A DNA stretch of 64,000 bases from BP-133 sp040756995 (GTDB taxonomy: Bacteria > Actinomycetota > Acidimicrobiia > IMCC26256 > BP-133), in the NCBI GenBank assembly GCA_040756995.1, contig JBFLYK010000019.1, positions 1 through 64,000 of the forward strand. Direction: 5' to 3'. Below are positions 16,375 through 25,437 of the stretch, piece after piece; position 1 is the stretch's first letter, and each line of letters starts with the position of its first letter. The position numbers and the translations under genes were made by a program. The notes beneath the pieces were generated by a model. It did not search any database, was not told where the DNA came from, and saw nothing but the letters and a program-made list of their open reading frames with translations.

Positions 16375-18036
16375 CACAGCCCAGTACGCATTGTCTTTCT
16401 CGGTGGCCTCGGTGAGATCGGGCGCAACTGCGCCTGCGTCGAGGTCGACGACCGGATCCTGCTGATCGACTGCGGGATCATGTTTCCCGACCCCGACATG
16501 CCGGGCGTCGACCTCGTCCTGCCCGACTTCACCTACCTCCGGGACAACGCCGAGCGGATCGAGGGGGTCGTCCTCACCCACGGCCACGAGGACCATGGCG
16601 GGGGACTGGCGTTCCTCCTGGCCGAGGTGGCGCCCGTCCCCATCTACGGCTCGGCGCTGTCGCTGGGCCTGGCCCGCAACCGCATCGAAGAGGCGGGGAT
16701 GCTGTCCCGCACCGAGATGATCCCGGTGGCCGACGGGGAGCGGCGCCGGATCGGCCCGTTCGACTGCCAGTTCATCCCCGTCACCCACTCGGTGCCGCAC
16801 GGCTTCGCCACCGCCATCCACACACCGGTCGGCACGATCCTGCACTCCGGCGACTTCAAGCTCGACCAGAACCCGGTCGACGGGCGGATGACCGACCTGG
16901 CCCTCATCGGCGAGATCGGCCGGCGGGGCGTGCGGCTGCTGCTGTCCGACTCGACCAACGCCGAGGAGGCGGGCCACACGCCATCGGAGTCGTCGGTCGG
17001 GATCGTGCTGCGGGAGCTGTTCTGGGAGCACAGCGCCAAGCGCATCATCGCCGCCTGCTTCGCCTCCCACATCCACCGGGTGCAGCAGATCGCCGAGGTG
17101 GCCCTGGAGTCCGGCCGGTCGATCGCCTTCCTCGGGCGGTCGATGCAGCAGAACGTCCGGCTGGCCCGGTCGATGGGTCTTCTCTCCCTGCCCGACGAGC
17201 GCATCGTCGACATCGAGGAGATCGACCGCTTCGAGCCCCACGAGATCTGCGTGATCTGCACCGGCTCCCAGGGTGAGCCGATGAGCGCCCTGGCGCTCAT
17301 GGCCGCCCACGAGAACCATCGGGTGAAGCTCGGGGCCGACGACACCGTGATTATCTCGGCCCACCCGATCCCCGGGAACGAGGCCAACGTGTCCCGGGTG
17401 ATCGGCGGGCTCCACCGGGCCGGCGCCGACGTCGTGCACTCGGGGCTGGCGGCCGTCCATGTGTCGGGCCACGCCAACCAGGAGGAGCTCAAGTTCCTCC
17501 TCAACCTGGTGAAGCCGGAGTTCTTCGTGCCGGTCCACGGTGAGTACCGCCATCTCGTGCACCACGCCCGGCTGGCCACCGGCAGCGGCATGCCCGAGGA
17601 GAACGTCATCATCTGCGAGGACGGCGACATGCTCGTCCTGACCGAGGAGGGGGTCGAGGTCGAGCGGCGCTTCGCCCCGGCCGGATATCTCTACGTGGAC
17701 GGCGTGGTCGGCGACGTCGGCCGCGGCGTCCTGCGGGACCGGCGGGCCCTGGCCGCCGAGGGGATTGTCGTGGTCATCGTGACGATCGACGGCCACACCG
17801 GCGAGATCGTCACCGGCCCGGAGATCGTCACCCGGGGCTGGGTGCACGCCCCGGAGGCCGAGGCGCTCCTCGAGGAGGCCAAGGAGGCGGTGCGACAGTC
17901 GTTGCGGGAGGCCATCGACCAGGAGGCCCTCGACTTCGAAACGTTGCGCCGCCACGCCCGCAGCGGGCTCCAGAAGTTCATCACCAGCCGCACGAAGCGC
18001 CGCCCGGCGGTCGTGCCGGTTGTCATGGAGGTCTGA
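16372..18036 (+). CDS. rnj: Ribonuclease J
   Basis: Metallo-beta-lactamase/beta-CASP ribonuclease with 5'-3' exo- and endonuclease activity. 554 aa, the usual single-RNase-J size. The zinc motif is HGHEDH (residues 70-75) after GGLGEIGRN at the N-terminus. Further motifs are SGDFKLDQNP, SDSTNAE, the CTGSQGEPMSAL beta-CASP segment and HVSGHANQEEL. It probably acts in the degradosome-like RNA turnover together with PNPase, also in this window. Confidence 0.96.
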   Translation: MHSPVRIVFLGGLGEIGRNCACVEVDDRILLIDCGIMFPDPDMPGVDLVLPDFTYLRDNAERIEGVVLTHGHEDHGGGLAFLLAEVAPVPIYGSALSLGLARNRIEEAGMLSRTEMIPVADGERRRIGPFDCQFIPVTHSVPHGFATAIHTPVGTILHSGDFKLDQNPVDGRMTDLALIGEIGRRGVRLLLSDSTNAEEAGHTPSESSVGIVLRELFWEHSAKRIIAACFASHIHRVQQIAEVALESGRSIAFLGRSMQQNVRLARSMGLLSLPDERIVDIEEIDRFEPHEICVICTGSQGEPMSALALMAAHENHRVKLGADDTVIISAHPIPGNEANVSRVIGGLHRAGADVVHSGLAAVHVSGHANQEELKFLLNLVKPEFFVPVHGEYRHLVHHARLATGSGMPEENVIICEDGDMLVLTEEGVEVERRFAPAGYLYVDGVVGDVGRGVLRDRRALAAEGIVVVIVTIDGHTGEIVTGPEIVTRGWVHAPEAEALLEEAKEAVRQSLREAIDQEALDFETLRRHARSGLQKFITSRTKRRPAVVPVVMEV

Positions 18037-18043
18037 CCCCCTC

Positions 18044-18089
18044 AACTGGCGTTCGTTTACCGGGATACAGCGGAAAAGGAACGCCAGTT
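18044..18089 (+). repeat. Inverted repeat between rnj and ftsK
   Basis: AACTGGCGTTC (18044-18054) and GAACGCCAGTT (18079-18089) form a perfect 11-base stem around a 24-base, purine-rich loop. CTC and GAG extend the stem with one bulged base. It begins eight bases after the rnj stop. There is no T-tract, so a classical terminator is unlikely. It may be an RNA-processing or stability element. Confidence 0.55.
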
Positions 18090-18140
18090 CGAGGGTAAGC
18101 CGCAACTATCGGGGTCAAGCCAGACTGGTGTTGCCGCTGT

Positions 18141-18155
18141 TACCGTTGTGGCGTG
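18141..18155 (+). promoter_or_regulatory. Leaderless-type -10 element for ftsK
   Basis: TACCGT (18141-18146) stands six bases before the ftsK GTG at 18153. No strong -35 or Shine-Dalgarno is visible. The match in spacing to the rnj, TetR, miaB and nrdR starts supports it. Confidence 0.5.
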
Positions 18156-20762
18156 GCCTCCCGAACCAAACGCCGCACGCCGGCCAAACCGGCCCGCGCC
18201 GCCGCCAGCCCCGCCCGGTCCGCCGCCGCCTCCCGGCCGGCGGCCGGAGCCCCCAGGCCCATCGGGCGCCTGCGGGCCCACCGCCGGGAGATCACCGGTG
18301 TCGGGCTCGTCCTGACCGCCGGCCTGGCCGGACTCGGCATCTGGCTCGGAGTGGCCGGAACGGCCGGCGAGTTCCTGGCCTACCTGGCCGGCGGGGCCGT
18401 CGGCCTCGGGATCGTGGTCATTCCTGTCGTCCTGGCTGTCTTCGGGGTCGCTCTGCTGCGCAAGCGGGAGGGGGAGCTCACCCGCCTCGCCGCCGGCGGC
18501 GGCCTGGCCGGCACCGGGATCTGCGGCCTGCTGTACCTCCTCCGACCGCCGTCGAGCGTGGGCCAGGGCTTCGATGCCTGGCGTCGGGCGGGCGGGGCCC
18601 TGGGCGCCATGGTGGGCAGTCCGCTGCGCTCGCTGGCCGGTCCGTGGGGCGCGGGGCTGATCTTCACCGTTCTGGCCTTCGTCGGCTTCCTGATCCTGTT
18701 CCGCCTGTCTTTCGATCAGGTCTGGCGGGGGCTGAAGCGGGCGGCCGTGGCCGTGGGGCACGCCCTGGGGGGCGGGCTCCGCCGCCTGACGACGCTGAGC
18801 GGCGAACGCCGCCCCGAGGGGCCGGTCGACGTGGTCGCCGCCGACCTGCACACCGTGGACACCGCCCCCGCCGCCCGCCCGCGCCGCTTCCGGGCCGGGA
18901 TCGACCACGACGAGGAGGAGGCCGGCGACGCCGCGGCCGGGGAGGACGCCGAAGCGGACGAAGCCGCCGACCTGACGGCAGCCCTGACCGTCGACCTCAC
19001 CGACGGCGAGACGCAGGGGGTGGCCGACCGGGCGTCGGTCACCGGCGCCGCTCCGGGGACGGAGGCCGGTGCCCTGCCGCGCCCCTGCGGGGTCGAGGCG
19101 GCCACGCTCGCCCTGGCCGGCGCCCCGGCCACCGGCCCCGGCACCGCAGGGCCCGGCACGGCCGGCCCCGACGCCGCCGCCGGCGCCGGCCCGCGGGTGG
19201 CCCCCGGCGGCGAGGACCTCATCCTCCAGTCACAGGCCTTCGCCGGGCAGGCCGCCGCCCCCAAGCAGCTGGAGCTGGGGCTCGTCCCGGCCGAGCAGCG
19301 GTGGAAGCTGCCGCCGGCGTCGTGCCTCACCCGCAAGGCGGCCAAGCCGATCGACCGGCGGCTGGTCGAGAAGGGCGGCGAGACGCTCGAGGCGACGCTC
19401 CTCGAGTTCGGTGTCGACGCCCACCTCGTCGGGATGACCATCGGCCCGACCGTGACCCGCTATGAGCTCGAACTCGGGCCCGGCGTGAAGGTCAACAAGG
19501 TCACCAGCCTGTCCCACGACATCGCCTACGCCATGGCCAGCCCCGACGTCCGGATCATCGCCCCGATCCCCGGACGCAGCGCCATCGGTGTCGAGGTGCC
19601 CAACCGGCAGCGACAGCTCGTCAACCTGGGCGACATCCTGGTCACCGAAGAGGGTGCGAAGCCGGCCCCGGCCCACCCGCTGGAGGTCGGCCTGGGCCGG
19701 GACATCGCCGGCCAGCCCTTCAGCGTCAACCTGGCCACGATGCCCCACCTGCTGATCGCCGGGGCCACCGGCGCCGGCAAGTCGAGCTGCATCAACTCCC
19801 TGATCACCAGCATCCTCATGCGGGCGACACCCGACCAGGTCCGGCTCATTCTCATCGACCCCAAGCGGGTGGAGCTCGGCCAGTACAACGACGTGCCGCA
19901 CCTCCTCACTCCGGTGGTCGTCAACCCCAAGAAGGCGGCCAACGCCCTCGACTGGGCCGTGCGGGAGATGGAGCTCCGCTACGACCTCCTCCACGAGGCG
20001 GGCTTCCGCGACATCACCGGCTACAACGCCGCCTTCGACCGGGGCGATCTCCGTCGCGATCCCCTGGAGGGGGGAGCCGACTACGAGCGGCTGCCGTTCA
20101 TCGTGGTGGTCGTGGACGAGCTGGCCGACCTCATGATGGTGGCGGCCCGCGACGTCGAGACCAGCATCTGCCGGATCGCCCAGATGGCCCGGGCGGTCGG
20201 CATCCACCTCGTGATCGCCACCCAGCGGCCCTCGGTCGACGTCATCACCGGCGTGATCAAGGCCAACGTGCCGTCGCGGCTGGCCTTCTCCGTCTCCAGC
20301 CTGGCCGACTCCCGGGTCATCCTCGACCAGGCCGGCGCCGAGAAGCTGATCGGCAAGGGCGACATGCTGCTGCTGACTGCGTCGTCGAGCCGCCCCCAGC
20401 GGATCCAGGGCGCCTGGGTGGAGGAGAGCGACGTCCACAAGGTCGTGGCCCACTGGCGGCGCCAGACCAAGGAGCTGCACTACGTCGAGGCCATCCAGGG
20501 CGACGACAGCGACGGCGGACGGGGCGGCGGCGGTGATCCCGAGGAGAGCGACGACCTGCTCGACGAGGCCATGGAGCTCGTCGTTCGCAGCGGATTGGGA
20601 TCCACATCGATGTTGCAGCGCAAGTTGCGAGTAGGGTTCTCTCGCGCCGGGCGGCTCATGGATCTCCTCGAGCGGCGCGGCGTGGTCGGCCCGTCCGAAG
20701 GCTCCAAGGCCCGAGCGGTTTTGATGACGGTTGAGGAGCTCGAGAGCCTGCCCGACCGTTAG
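18153..20762 (+). CDS. ftsK: DNA translocase FtsK/SpoIIIE
   Basis: Septum-anchored hexameric ATPase that pumps chromosome ends into daughter cells. 869 aa. A basic N-terminal tail (residues 1-45) is followed by four predicted membrane helices (about 48-190). Then comes an Ala/Gly/Pro/Asp-rich linker (about 240-380) and the motor with Walker A GATGAGKS (537-544) and Walker B FIVVVVDELADL. The C-terminal gamma winged helix (SGLGSTSMLQRKLRVGFSRAG) would read KOPS-like sites. Standard architecture. Confidence 0.96.
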   Translation: MASRTKRRTPAKPARAAASPARSAAASRPAAGAPRPIGRLRAHRREITGVGLVLTAGLAGLGIWLGVAGTAGEFLAYLAGGAVGLGIVVIPVVLAVFGVALLRKREGELTRLAAGGGLAGTGICGLLYLLRPPSSVGQGFDAWRRAGGALGAMVGSPLRSLAGPWGAGLIFTVLAFVGFLILFRLSFDQVWRGLKRAAVAVGHALGGGLRRLTTLSGERRPEGPVDVVAADLHTVDTAPAARPRRFRAGIDHDEEEAGDAAAGEDAEADEAADLTAALTVDLTDGETQGVADRASVTGAAPGTEAGALPRPCGVEAATLALAGAPATGPGTAGPGTAGPDAAAGAGPRVAPGGEDLILQSQAFAGQAAAPKQLELGLVPAEQRWKLPPASCLTRKAAKPIDRRLVEKGGETLEATLLEFGVDAHLVGMTIGPTVTRYELELGPGVKVNKVTSLSHDIAYAMASPDVRIIAPIPGRSAIGVEVPNRQRQLVNLGDILVTEEGAKPAPAHPLEVGLGRDIAGQPFSVNLATMPHLLIAGATGAGKSSCINSLITSILMRATPDQVRLILIDPKRVELGQYNDVPHLLTPVVVNPKKAANALDWAVREMELRYDLLHEAGFRDITGYNAAFDRGDLRRDPLEGGADYERLPFIVVVVDELADLMMVAARDVETSICRIAQMARAVGIHLVIATQRPSVDVITGVIKANVPSRLAFSVSSLADSRVILDQAGAEKLIGKGDMLLLTASSSRPQRIQGAWVEESDVHKVVAHWRRQTKELHYVEAIQGDDSDGGRGGGGDPEESDDLLDEAMELVVRSGLGSTSMLQRKLRVGFSRAGRLMDLLERRGVVGPSEGSKARAVLMTVEELESLPDR

Positions 20763-20777
20763 CGATTGTTAATTTAG

Positions 20778-20806
20778 TTGGTGTTGGGGGGCTAGAACAC
20801 TAGAGT
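20778..20806 (+). promoter_or_regulatory. Promoter for the LPXTG protein gene
   Basis: TTGGTG (20778-20783), 17-base spacer, TAGAGT (20801-20806). The predicted leader is about 100 bases and ends in GGAGGG, five bases before the ATG. This local stretch is AT-richer than its surroundings. Confidence 0.5.
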
Positions 20807-20911
20807 TAAAGATGTGAATTCGGTCTGGTTCGTCCGGTCCGCGGGCATATGGGTGTTGTTTCCAGATTTCCCGGGTAATGGACGACTCGCCGCTCGCCGC
20901 TGGAGGGTCAC

Positions 20912-22993
20912 ATGAAGCGCTTCGTCATCGCCACGGCCTCCGCTGTACTACTGCTCGCGGGTACGGCCGCGGCGTCGGTCCCCACCGGGCCGGCGTCCCG
21001 CGTCGCTCGCGACAACACGTTCTCCTACCCCGCCAACGGAGGCCCGGGAACGGAGAGCGTCGGACTGGAGGGGCTGCCGTCCGCACCGGGCATCGACCCG
21101 GCGGTCGTGCCCGATCCCGATACCGCCATCCCGGGCTTGCCCTCGGACGTGACGCAGTTGCTCGGCACCGTTGACCCGGCGCTCGCCAACCTGACGGACA
21201 CCGTGACGGCACCGGTCGCCGGTGCGCTGTCGCCGGTGATCGCCCCCGCGGCGCCGCAACCGCCGGTCGGCGTCCCGGGCGTGACGCCCGAGGAGCCGAA
21301 GCCGGCCGAGCCGAAGTCGGGGCCGGCCCGGAAGCAGGCCAAGGGCGTGACCAAGAAGGCGGCCCTGAAGGCTGCTGCGTCCCCTGACGTGTTCAAGGAC
21401 CTGCCGGCCGGGGGCCACGCCGCCTACGGCACCGCCAGCGTCATCCACACCAACCTCCTGCAGGTCGGTGGCCAGCGTCTGGAGAACACCGACGTGGCGC
21501 ACTCGGGGGCCACCTTCTCGTCCGTGCAACTCCCGCAGCCGATCACGAACGAGATGGCGCGGGTCGTCGCTCCGGCCCTGGCCGCCGGGAACGCCTACGG
21601 GCGAGGCAGCGGCCTCGAGGTCGGCCTGGCGATCGGCCAGAGTGACCCGAACCAGATCATCCCGGGCAGCGTGGCCGAGGCCAAGGCGCCGCCGTCGACC
21701 CAGCTCGTAACGAAGGAAGTGGGCCCGGTCAGCGTTCCGCCGTTGGTGGGCGCCAGCCTCCTGCGGGGCCAGGCTCAGAGCAAGGCCAACGCCGCTTGCA
21801 CGACCGGCACCGACCTGTCCTACGGGCTCGGCTACGCCGCCGACCTCGGGCTGCTCAGCAACCCGAACCCGACCGTGTCGAGTACCGCCGCCGACCCGCA
21901 GCGGGCCGTTTCGCAGTCGAGGTCGCGCACGTTCCTCGTTGCCCAGGACGGTGCGCCGTCCCCGATCCGGAAGTTCGGCCTGGCCAGCGAGACCCGGCAG
22001 ACGATCGCCCCGATCACGCTGTTCAAGGGCACGCCGCAGGAGTTCACGCTCGAGTTCGCCGGTGAGTGGGTGCTGCGGGCCACCGCCGACGGCGTCAAGG
22101 GCTCGGTCTTCTACGGCCCCGGCAACGTCTCTCCCGAGACCAAGGTCCTGAACATCTTCGGCCCGGCGGTCAGCAGCCCGCTCACCGTCACGACCCAGGC
22201 GCTGCTCGGGGCCAACGGCCTCAACCTCACCGTCCCGGGTGTGGCCGAGGTCGTCATCGGTGAGAAGCCCCGGGCGCTCGGCGGTGCGGCGGGCAGCGAA
22301 CCGACCCAGACGGCCACCGCCGCCTCGGGAGCGGTCGACGTGGTCCGGATCCGGCTCCTGGCCGGTGCTCCGGCCCAGCTCGCCGACATCCGCATCGGCC
22401 ACATGGAGGTGGCGACCGCCGTTCCCGCCGGTGGCATCGAGTGCGGCATCGGGCTCATCAAGAACACCAACAAGGACGTCGTCGGCGCCGGTGACTCCTT
22501 CACCTGGACCATCAAGGTGACGAACCCCAACGACTGCGTCCTGTCGAACCTGAAGATCGTCGACACGATCACCGCCACGGCCGGGATCCTCTGGACCGTC
22601 GAGTCCGCCGAGCCCAAGGCCGACCAGATGGCCAACAACGGCGTCACCTGGAACGACGTCGGGCCCCTCAACCCGGGGCAGAGCAAGGAACTTAAGATCA
22701 ACGTGAAGCTGTCGGACAGGACCGGCGGCGGGAAGTTCCTCGACGTCGCCGAGGCCACCGGCACCTGCGGCCCGGCGGCGGGGACGGCCGGGGCCGAAGC
22801 GGCGGTCGGAGTGCCGCTCTCCGCCCGGGTGGAGTTGAACCTCCCCGAGGTCAACGCCGCTCTCGGCGCCAACCTCCTGCCCCGTGAGCTGCCCCGGACG
22901 GGCGGGATGCTGGCCGTCCTGCCGGCCTTCGCCCTCACGGTCGGCGGCCTGATCCTGCGCCAGACGAGGCGCCGCCGGCCGCCGGTGTCGTAA
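20912..22993 (+). CDS. LPXTG-anchored surface protein with DUF11-like domain
   Basis: Predicted wall-anchored exported protein of 693 aa. A signal peptide (residues 1-22, MKRFVIATASAVLLLAGTAAAS) precedes an Ala/Pro-rich stretch with KPAEPKSG-type repeats. A long central region has no family I recognise. Around residues 510-630 there is a DUF11-like beta domain (GAGDSFTWTIKVTNPN, VDTITA, LNPGQSKEL). The C-terminus is a full sorting signal: LPRTG (660-664), a hydrophobic span and RRRR. No sortase gene is in the window. It is monocistronic, with its own promoter and a strong downstream hairpin. Confidence 0.82.
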   Translation: MKRFVIATASAVLLLAGTAAASVPTGPASRVARDNTFSYPANGGPGTESVGLEGLPSAPGIDPAVVPDPDTAIPGLPSDVTQLLGTVDPALANLTDTVTAPVAGALSPVIAPAAPQPPVGVPGVTPEEPKPAEPKSGPARKQAKGVTKKAALKAAASPDVFKDLPAGGHAAYGTASVIHTNLLQVGGQRLENTDVAHSGATFSSVQLPQPITNEMARVVAPALAAGNAYGRGSGLEVGLAIGQSDPNQIIPGSVAEAKAPPSTQLVTKEVGPVSVPPLVGASLLRGQAQSKANAACTTGTDLSYGLGYAADLGLLSNPNPTVSSTAADPQRAVSQSRSRTFLVAQDGAPSPIRKFGLASETRQTIAPITLFKGTPQEFTLEFAGEWVLRATADGVKGSVFYGPGNVSPETKVLNIFGPAVSSPLTVTTQALLGANGLNLTVPGVAEVVIGEKPRALGGAAGSEPTQTATAASGAVDVVRIRLLAGAPAQLADIRIGHMEVATAVPAGGIECGIGLIKNTNKDVVGAGDSFTWTIKVTNPNDCVLSNLKIVDTITATAGILWTVESAEPKADQMANNGVTWNDVGPLNPGQSKELKINVKLSDRTGGGKFLDVAEATGTCGPAAGTAGAEAAVGVPLSARVELNLPEVNAALGANLLPRELPRTGGMLAVLPAFALTVGGLILRQTRRRRPPVS

Positions 22994-23022
22994 CACCGGC
23001 CCGGTCCGGCCCGGAACGCGAA

Positions 23023-23052
23023 CGAGGGGGGTGCCCGCAGGCACCCCCCTCG
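23023..23052. terminator. Strong hairpin between convergent genes
   Basis: CGAGGGGGGTGC (23023-23034) and GCACCCCCCTCG (23041-23052) form a perfect 12-base stem with a six-base loop. It sits between the LPXTG gene on plus and the small membrane protein gene on minus and can serve both as a terminator, though T-tracts are short. Confidence 0.75.
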
Positions 23053-23074
23053 CTTCGTCTGCCGCAGGAGCCGA

Positions 23075-23398
23075 CTAGGCCGCCCGCATGTGCGACGTGC
23101 TGCCCAGCGTCTCGTCACCGGCGGCGCGGTCGTGGGTCATGTACCCGAACAGCGCCCGCCAGGGGGACGTCAGACCGGCGACGATGAAGCCCGTCATGAG
23201 CATGGCGATGTCGTCGTTCCGGGTGGCGATCCCGAAGCCGTCGAACACCGAGTAGTCGAGCGCCCAGACCGAGGCGATCCCGAGGATGAACGTCAGCACG
23301 GAACGGAACCCGGACACCGCCGGAACGGCGCCGTCGATGAAGTCGACCATCTTGACGACGGCGAGGGCCAAGAGCGCCACGATGGCGAACTGGTACAT
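23075..23398 (-). CDS. Small membrane protein of unknown function
   Basis: 107 aa. I do not recognise a family. Hydrophobic spans lie at about residues 2-16, 30-50 and 62-82, with a polar tail rich in Thr, Gly and His. The size and layout are holin-like but no phage gene is near. The ATG at 23398 is chosen because AGGAGGT lies seven bases upstream. The longer frame to 23461 has no such signal. It faces the LPXTG gene. Confidence 0.7.
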   Translation of the reverse strand: MYQFAIVALLALAVVKMVDFIDGAVPAVSGFRSVLTFILGIASVWALDYSVFDGFGIATRNDDIAMLMTGFIVAGLTSPWRALFGYMTHDRAAGDETLGSTSHMRAA

Positions 23399-23567
23399 GC
23401 AGAACACCTCCTGGTGTTGGGCGATCTCGGGAGTTCCCCGGATCCCCGGGAAGGCCTCCATTGGCCTTCACGAATTCAGACCGGACGGTGTGTCCACAGG
23501 TAACGGGGTCCGTTGTTACATTTGTGCAACGTTTTTTGGATGCCCTGGCAAACGGTCGGAGCCGGCG

Positions 23568-24032
23568 CTACTCCTCGCCGTTGTCCGGCGTCTGGTCGAG
23601 GCGGGTGCGCAGCTCGTCGAGCAGGGCGCCGACGACGCTGAGGTGTTCCTCGATCCGGGCGATGTAGGCCTCGGGTGAGCTGTCGGGCACCTCGTCGTCG
23701 ACCTCGATCTCGTTGATGACGGCCTCGGCGAACTCGGCCTGGGACTCGGGCACGAGGAGCGTGCCGAGCGCCGAGCCGCCCGGGCCCGTCCACTCGACCA
23801 TCACCGACAGGCCGGCCGTCTCGAGGCGGCGGCGGAGAATCTGGGCGTGGAGGCGGGAAAACGCGCCGAGTTCCACGAGGTCGGTGGCGTCGCCGCCTTC
23901 CTCGCCGTCTTCGGTCACCGCGCCGGACGGCGGTTCGACGACGAGTTCCACCCGGCAGTCGTTGCAGTACCGCGAGCCGATCGTGTACTCGGCCCCGCAG
24001 GCCGGACACCACACGCTCGGTGCACTGCTCAT
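23568..24032 (-). CDS. Zinc-ribbon protein with putative signal-transducing (DUF2007-like) domain
   Basis: 154 aa, cytosolic. An N-terminal zinc ribbon, WCPACG then CNDC (C-x2-C-x12-C-x2-C), is followed by an acidic linker and an alpha/beta segment (HAQILRRRLETAGLSVMVE) typical of small DUF2007-like domains. The C-terminus is a helical, acidic tail. GAGGAGG precedes the ATG. It is divergent from rimO with 64 bp between the starts. The function is unknown. Confidence 0.75.
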   Translation of the reverse strand: MSSAPSVWCPACGAEYTIGSRYCNDCRVELVVEPPSGAVTEDGEEGGDATDLVELGAFSRLHAQILRRRLETAGLSVMVEWTGPGGSALGTLLVPESQAEFAEAVINEIEVDDEVPDSSPEAYIARIEEHLSVVGALLDELRTRLDQTPDNGEE

Positions 24033-24081
24033 GACCACGCCTCCTCGCCGTCCGGGACCGCTGTGAGTGTAGGAACACCGA

Positions 24082-24099
24082 TACGCTAGGTCCGTCATG
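24082..24099 (+). promoter_or_regulatory. Possible -10 element before rimO
   Basis: TACGCT (24082-24087) lies nine bases before the rimO ATG at 24097. No Shine-Dalgarno is visible, so a very short or absent leader is likely. Weaker than the six-base examples. Confidence 0.35.
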
Positions 24100-25437
24100 G
24101 CATCTTCGGAGTGGCAGAGGGGGGCGTCGTCGCGCGCCGGGCAACGCTTTTGGATCGAGACGCTCGGCTGCCCCAAGAACGCCGTCGACTCCGACAAGGT
24201 GGCGGCATCGCTGCTGGGCGACGGGCTCAGGCCGGCCCGCTCGGCTGACGACGCCGACCTGGTCGTCGTCAACACCTGCGCCTTCATCGAGGCCGCCCGC
24301 CAGGAGTCGATCGACACCGTGCTGGCCCTGTCGGACGCCCGGAAGGACGGCGCTCGGCTGGTGGTGACCGGTTGTCTGGCCGAGCGCTACGGCGGGGAGT
24401 TGGCCGCGGCCCTGCCCGAGGCGGACGCCGTGATCGGTTTCGCCGGCGAGGGGTCGATCTCCGAAGTCGTCCTGCGCCGGCCGCCGAAGGGCGGCCCCCG
24501 CGACCTCCTGGAGCTGCCCCGGCCGGCGCCGGCGGCGCCGTGGGCCTACGTCAAGGTGGCCGAGGGCTGCGACCGCACGTGCGCCTTCTGCGCCATCCCG
24601 TCGTTCCGGGGGAAGCAGCGGTCCCGGTCACCGGAGTCGATCCTGGCCGAGGCCCGCAGCCTGGTGGCCGGCGGCGTCCGGGAGATCGTGCTGGTGGCCC
24701 AGGACCTCGCCTCCTACGGGCGTGACGCCGGCTCGCCGGGGGCGCTGGCGCCGTTGCTGCAGTCCCTGGACGCCCTCTCGGCGGAGGGGCTGGCCCGGGT
24801 CCGGCTCCTCTATCTGTATCCCTCGCAGGTCCGCGATCCGCTGGTCGGCGCCATCCTCGACCTCGAGACGCCGGTGCCGTACTTCGACCTCTCGCTCCAG
24901 CACGCCTCGGAGCCGCTGCTGCGGAGCATGCGGCGCTGGGGGAGCGGCGAGCGGTTCCTGGCCATGATCGACGACATCCGCCGCCGGGAGCCGGCGGCCG
25001 CCTTCCGCTCGTCGTTCATCGTCGGCTTTCCGGGTGAGACGGAGGACGACCACGAGGCGCTGATCGGGTTCCTGGAGGCGGCCGGCCTCGACTGGGCGGG
25101 ACTGTTCCCGTTCTCACCCGAGGACGGCACGCCGGCGGCGGCGATGGACGGCGCCGTCGAGGACGACGTGATGAAGGAGCGGCTCGACGAGTTGTCGGTG
25201 GTCCAGGACCGCATCACGCAGGCGGCCCGTGACGCACTGGTGGGGACGAGGGTCGAAGTCCTCGTGGACGGGAAAGAAGGAGGCGTGCCGGTCGGCCGCA
25301 CGCATCGGGAGGCGCCGGAGATCGACGGCGTCGTGCGCTTCGGCGATGCTCCCGCGGGCACCCTCACGTCGGGGACCATCGTGACCGCCGAGATCGTCTC
25401 AGCCGTCGGCCCGGACCTGGTGGCGGCGGCGGCCTGA
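24097..25437 (+). CDS. rimO: Ribosomal protein S12 methylthiotransferase
   Basis: Radical-SAM enzyme that methylthiolates an Asp of ribosomal protein S12. 446 aa. The N-terminal UPF0004 domain has its three cluster cysteines in LGCPKN, NTCAF and TGCLAERY. The radical-SAM motif is C158-x3-C162-x2-C165 (CDRTCAFC) and the C-terminal TRAM domain is present. IPSFRGKQRSR after the motif favours RimO over MiaB, which is encoded separately at 29.7 kb. Its stop overlaps the pgsA ATG. Confidence 0.95.
   Translation: MASSEWQRGASSRAGQRFWIETLGCPKNAVDSDKVAASLLGDGLRPARSADDADLVVVNTCAFIEAARQESIDTVLALSDARKDGARLVVTGCLAERYGGELAAALPEADAVIGFAGEGSISEVVLRRPPKGGPRDLLELPRPAPAAPWAYVKVAEGCDRTCAFCAIPSFRGKQRSRSPESILAEARSLVAGGVREIVLVAQDLASYGRDAGSPGALAPLLQSLDALSAEGLARVRLLYLYPSQVRDPLVGAILDLETPVPYFDLSLQHASEPLLRSMRRWGSGERFLAMIDDIRRREPAAAFRSSFIVGFPGETEDDHEALIGFLEAAGLDWAGLFPFSPEDGTPAAAMDGAVEDDVMKERLDELSVVQDRITQAARDALVGTRVEVLVDGKEGGVPVGRTHREAPEIDGVVRFGDAPAGTLTSGTIVTAEIVSAVGPDLVAAAA

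Noticed and set aside
15598..18105. 835-codon minus-strand frame across the diiron protein and RNase J genes
   Set aside because: Spans two well-supported genes on the other strand and looks like a codon-bias shadow.
20948..23044. 698-codon minus-strand frame opposite the LPXTG protein gene
   Set aside because: Shadow frame. The plus-strand product has a signal peptide, sorting motif and proper start and stop signals.
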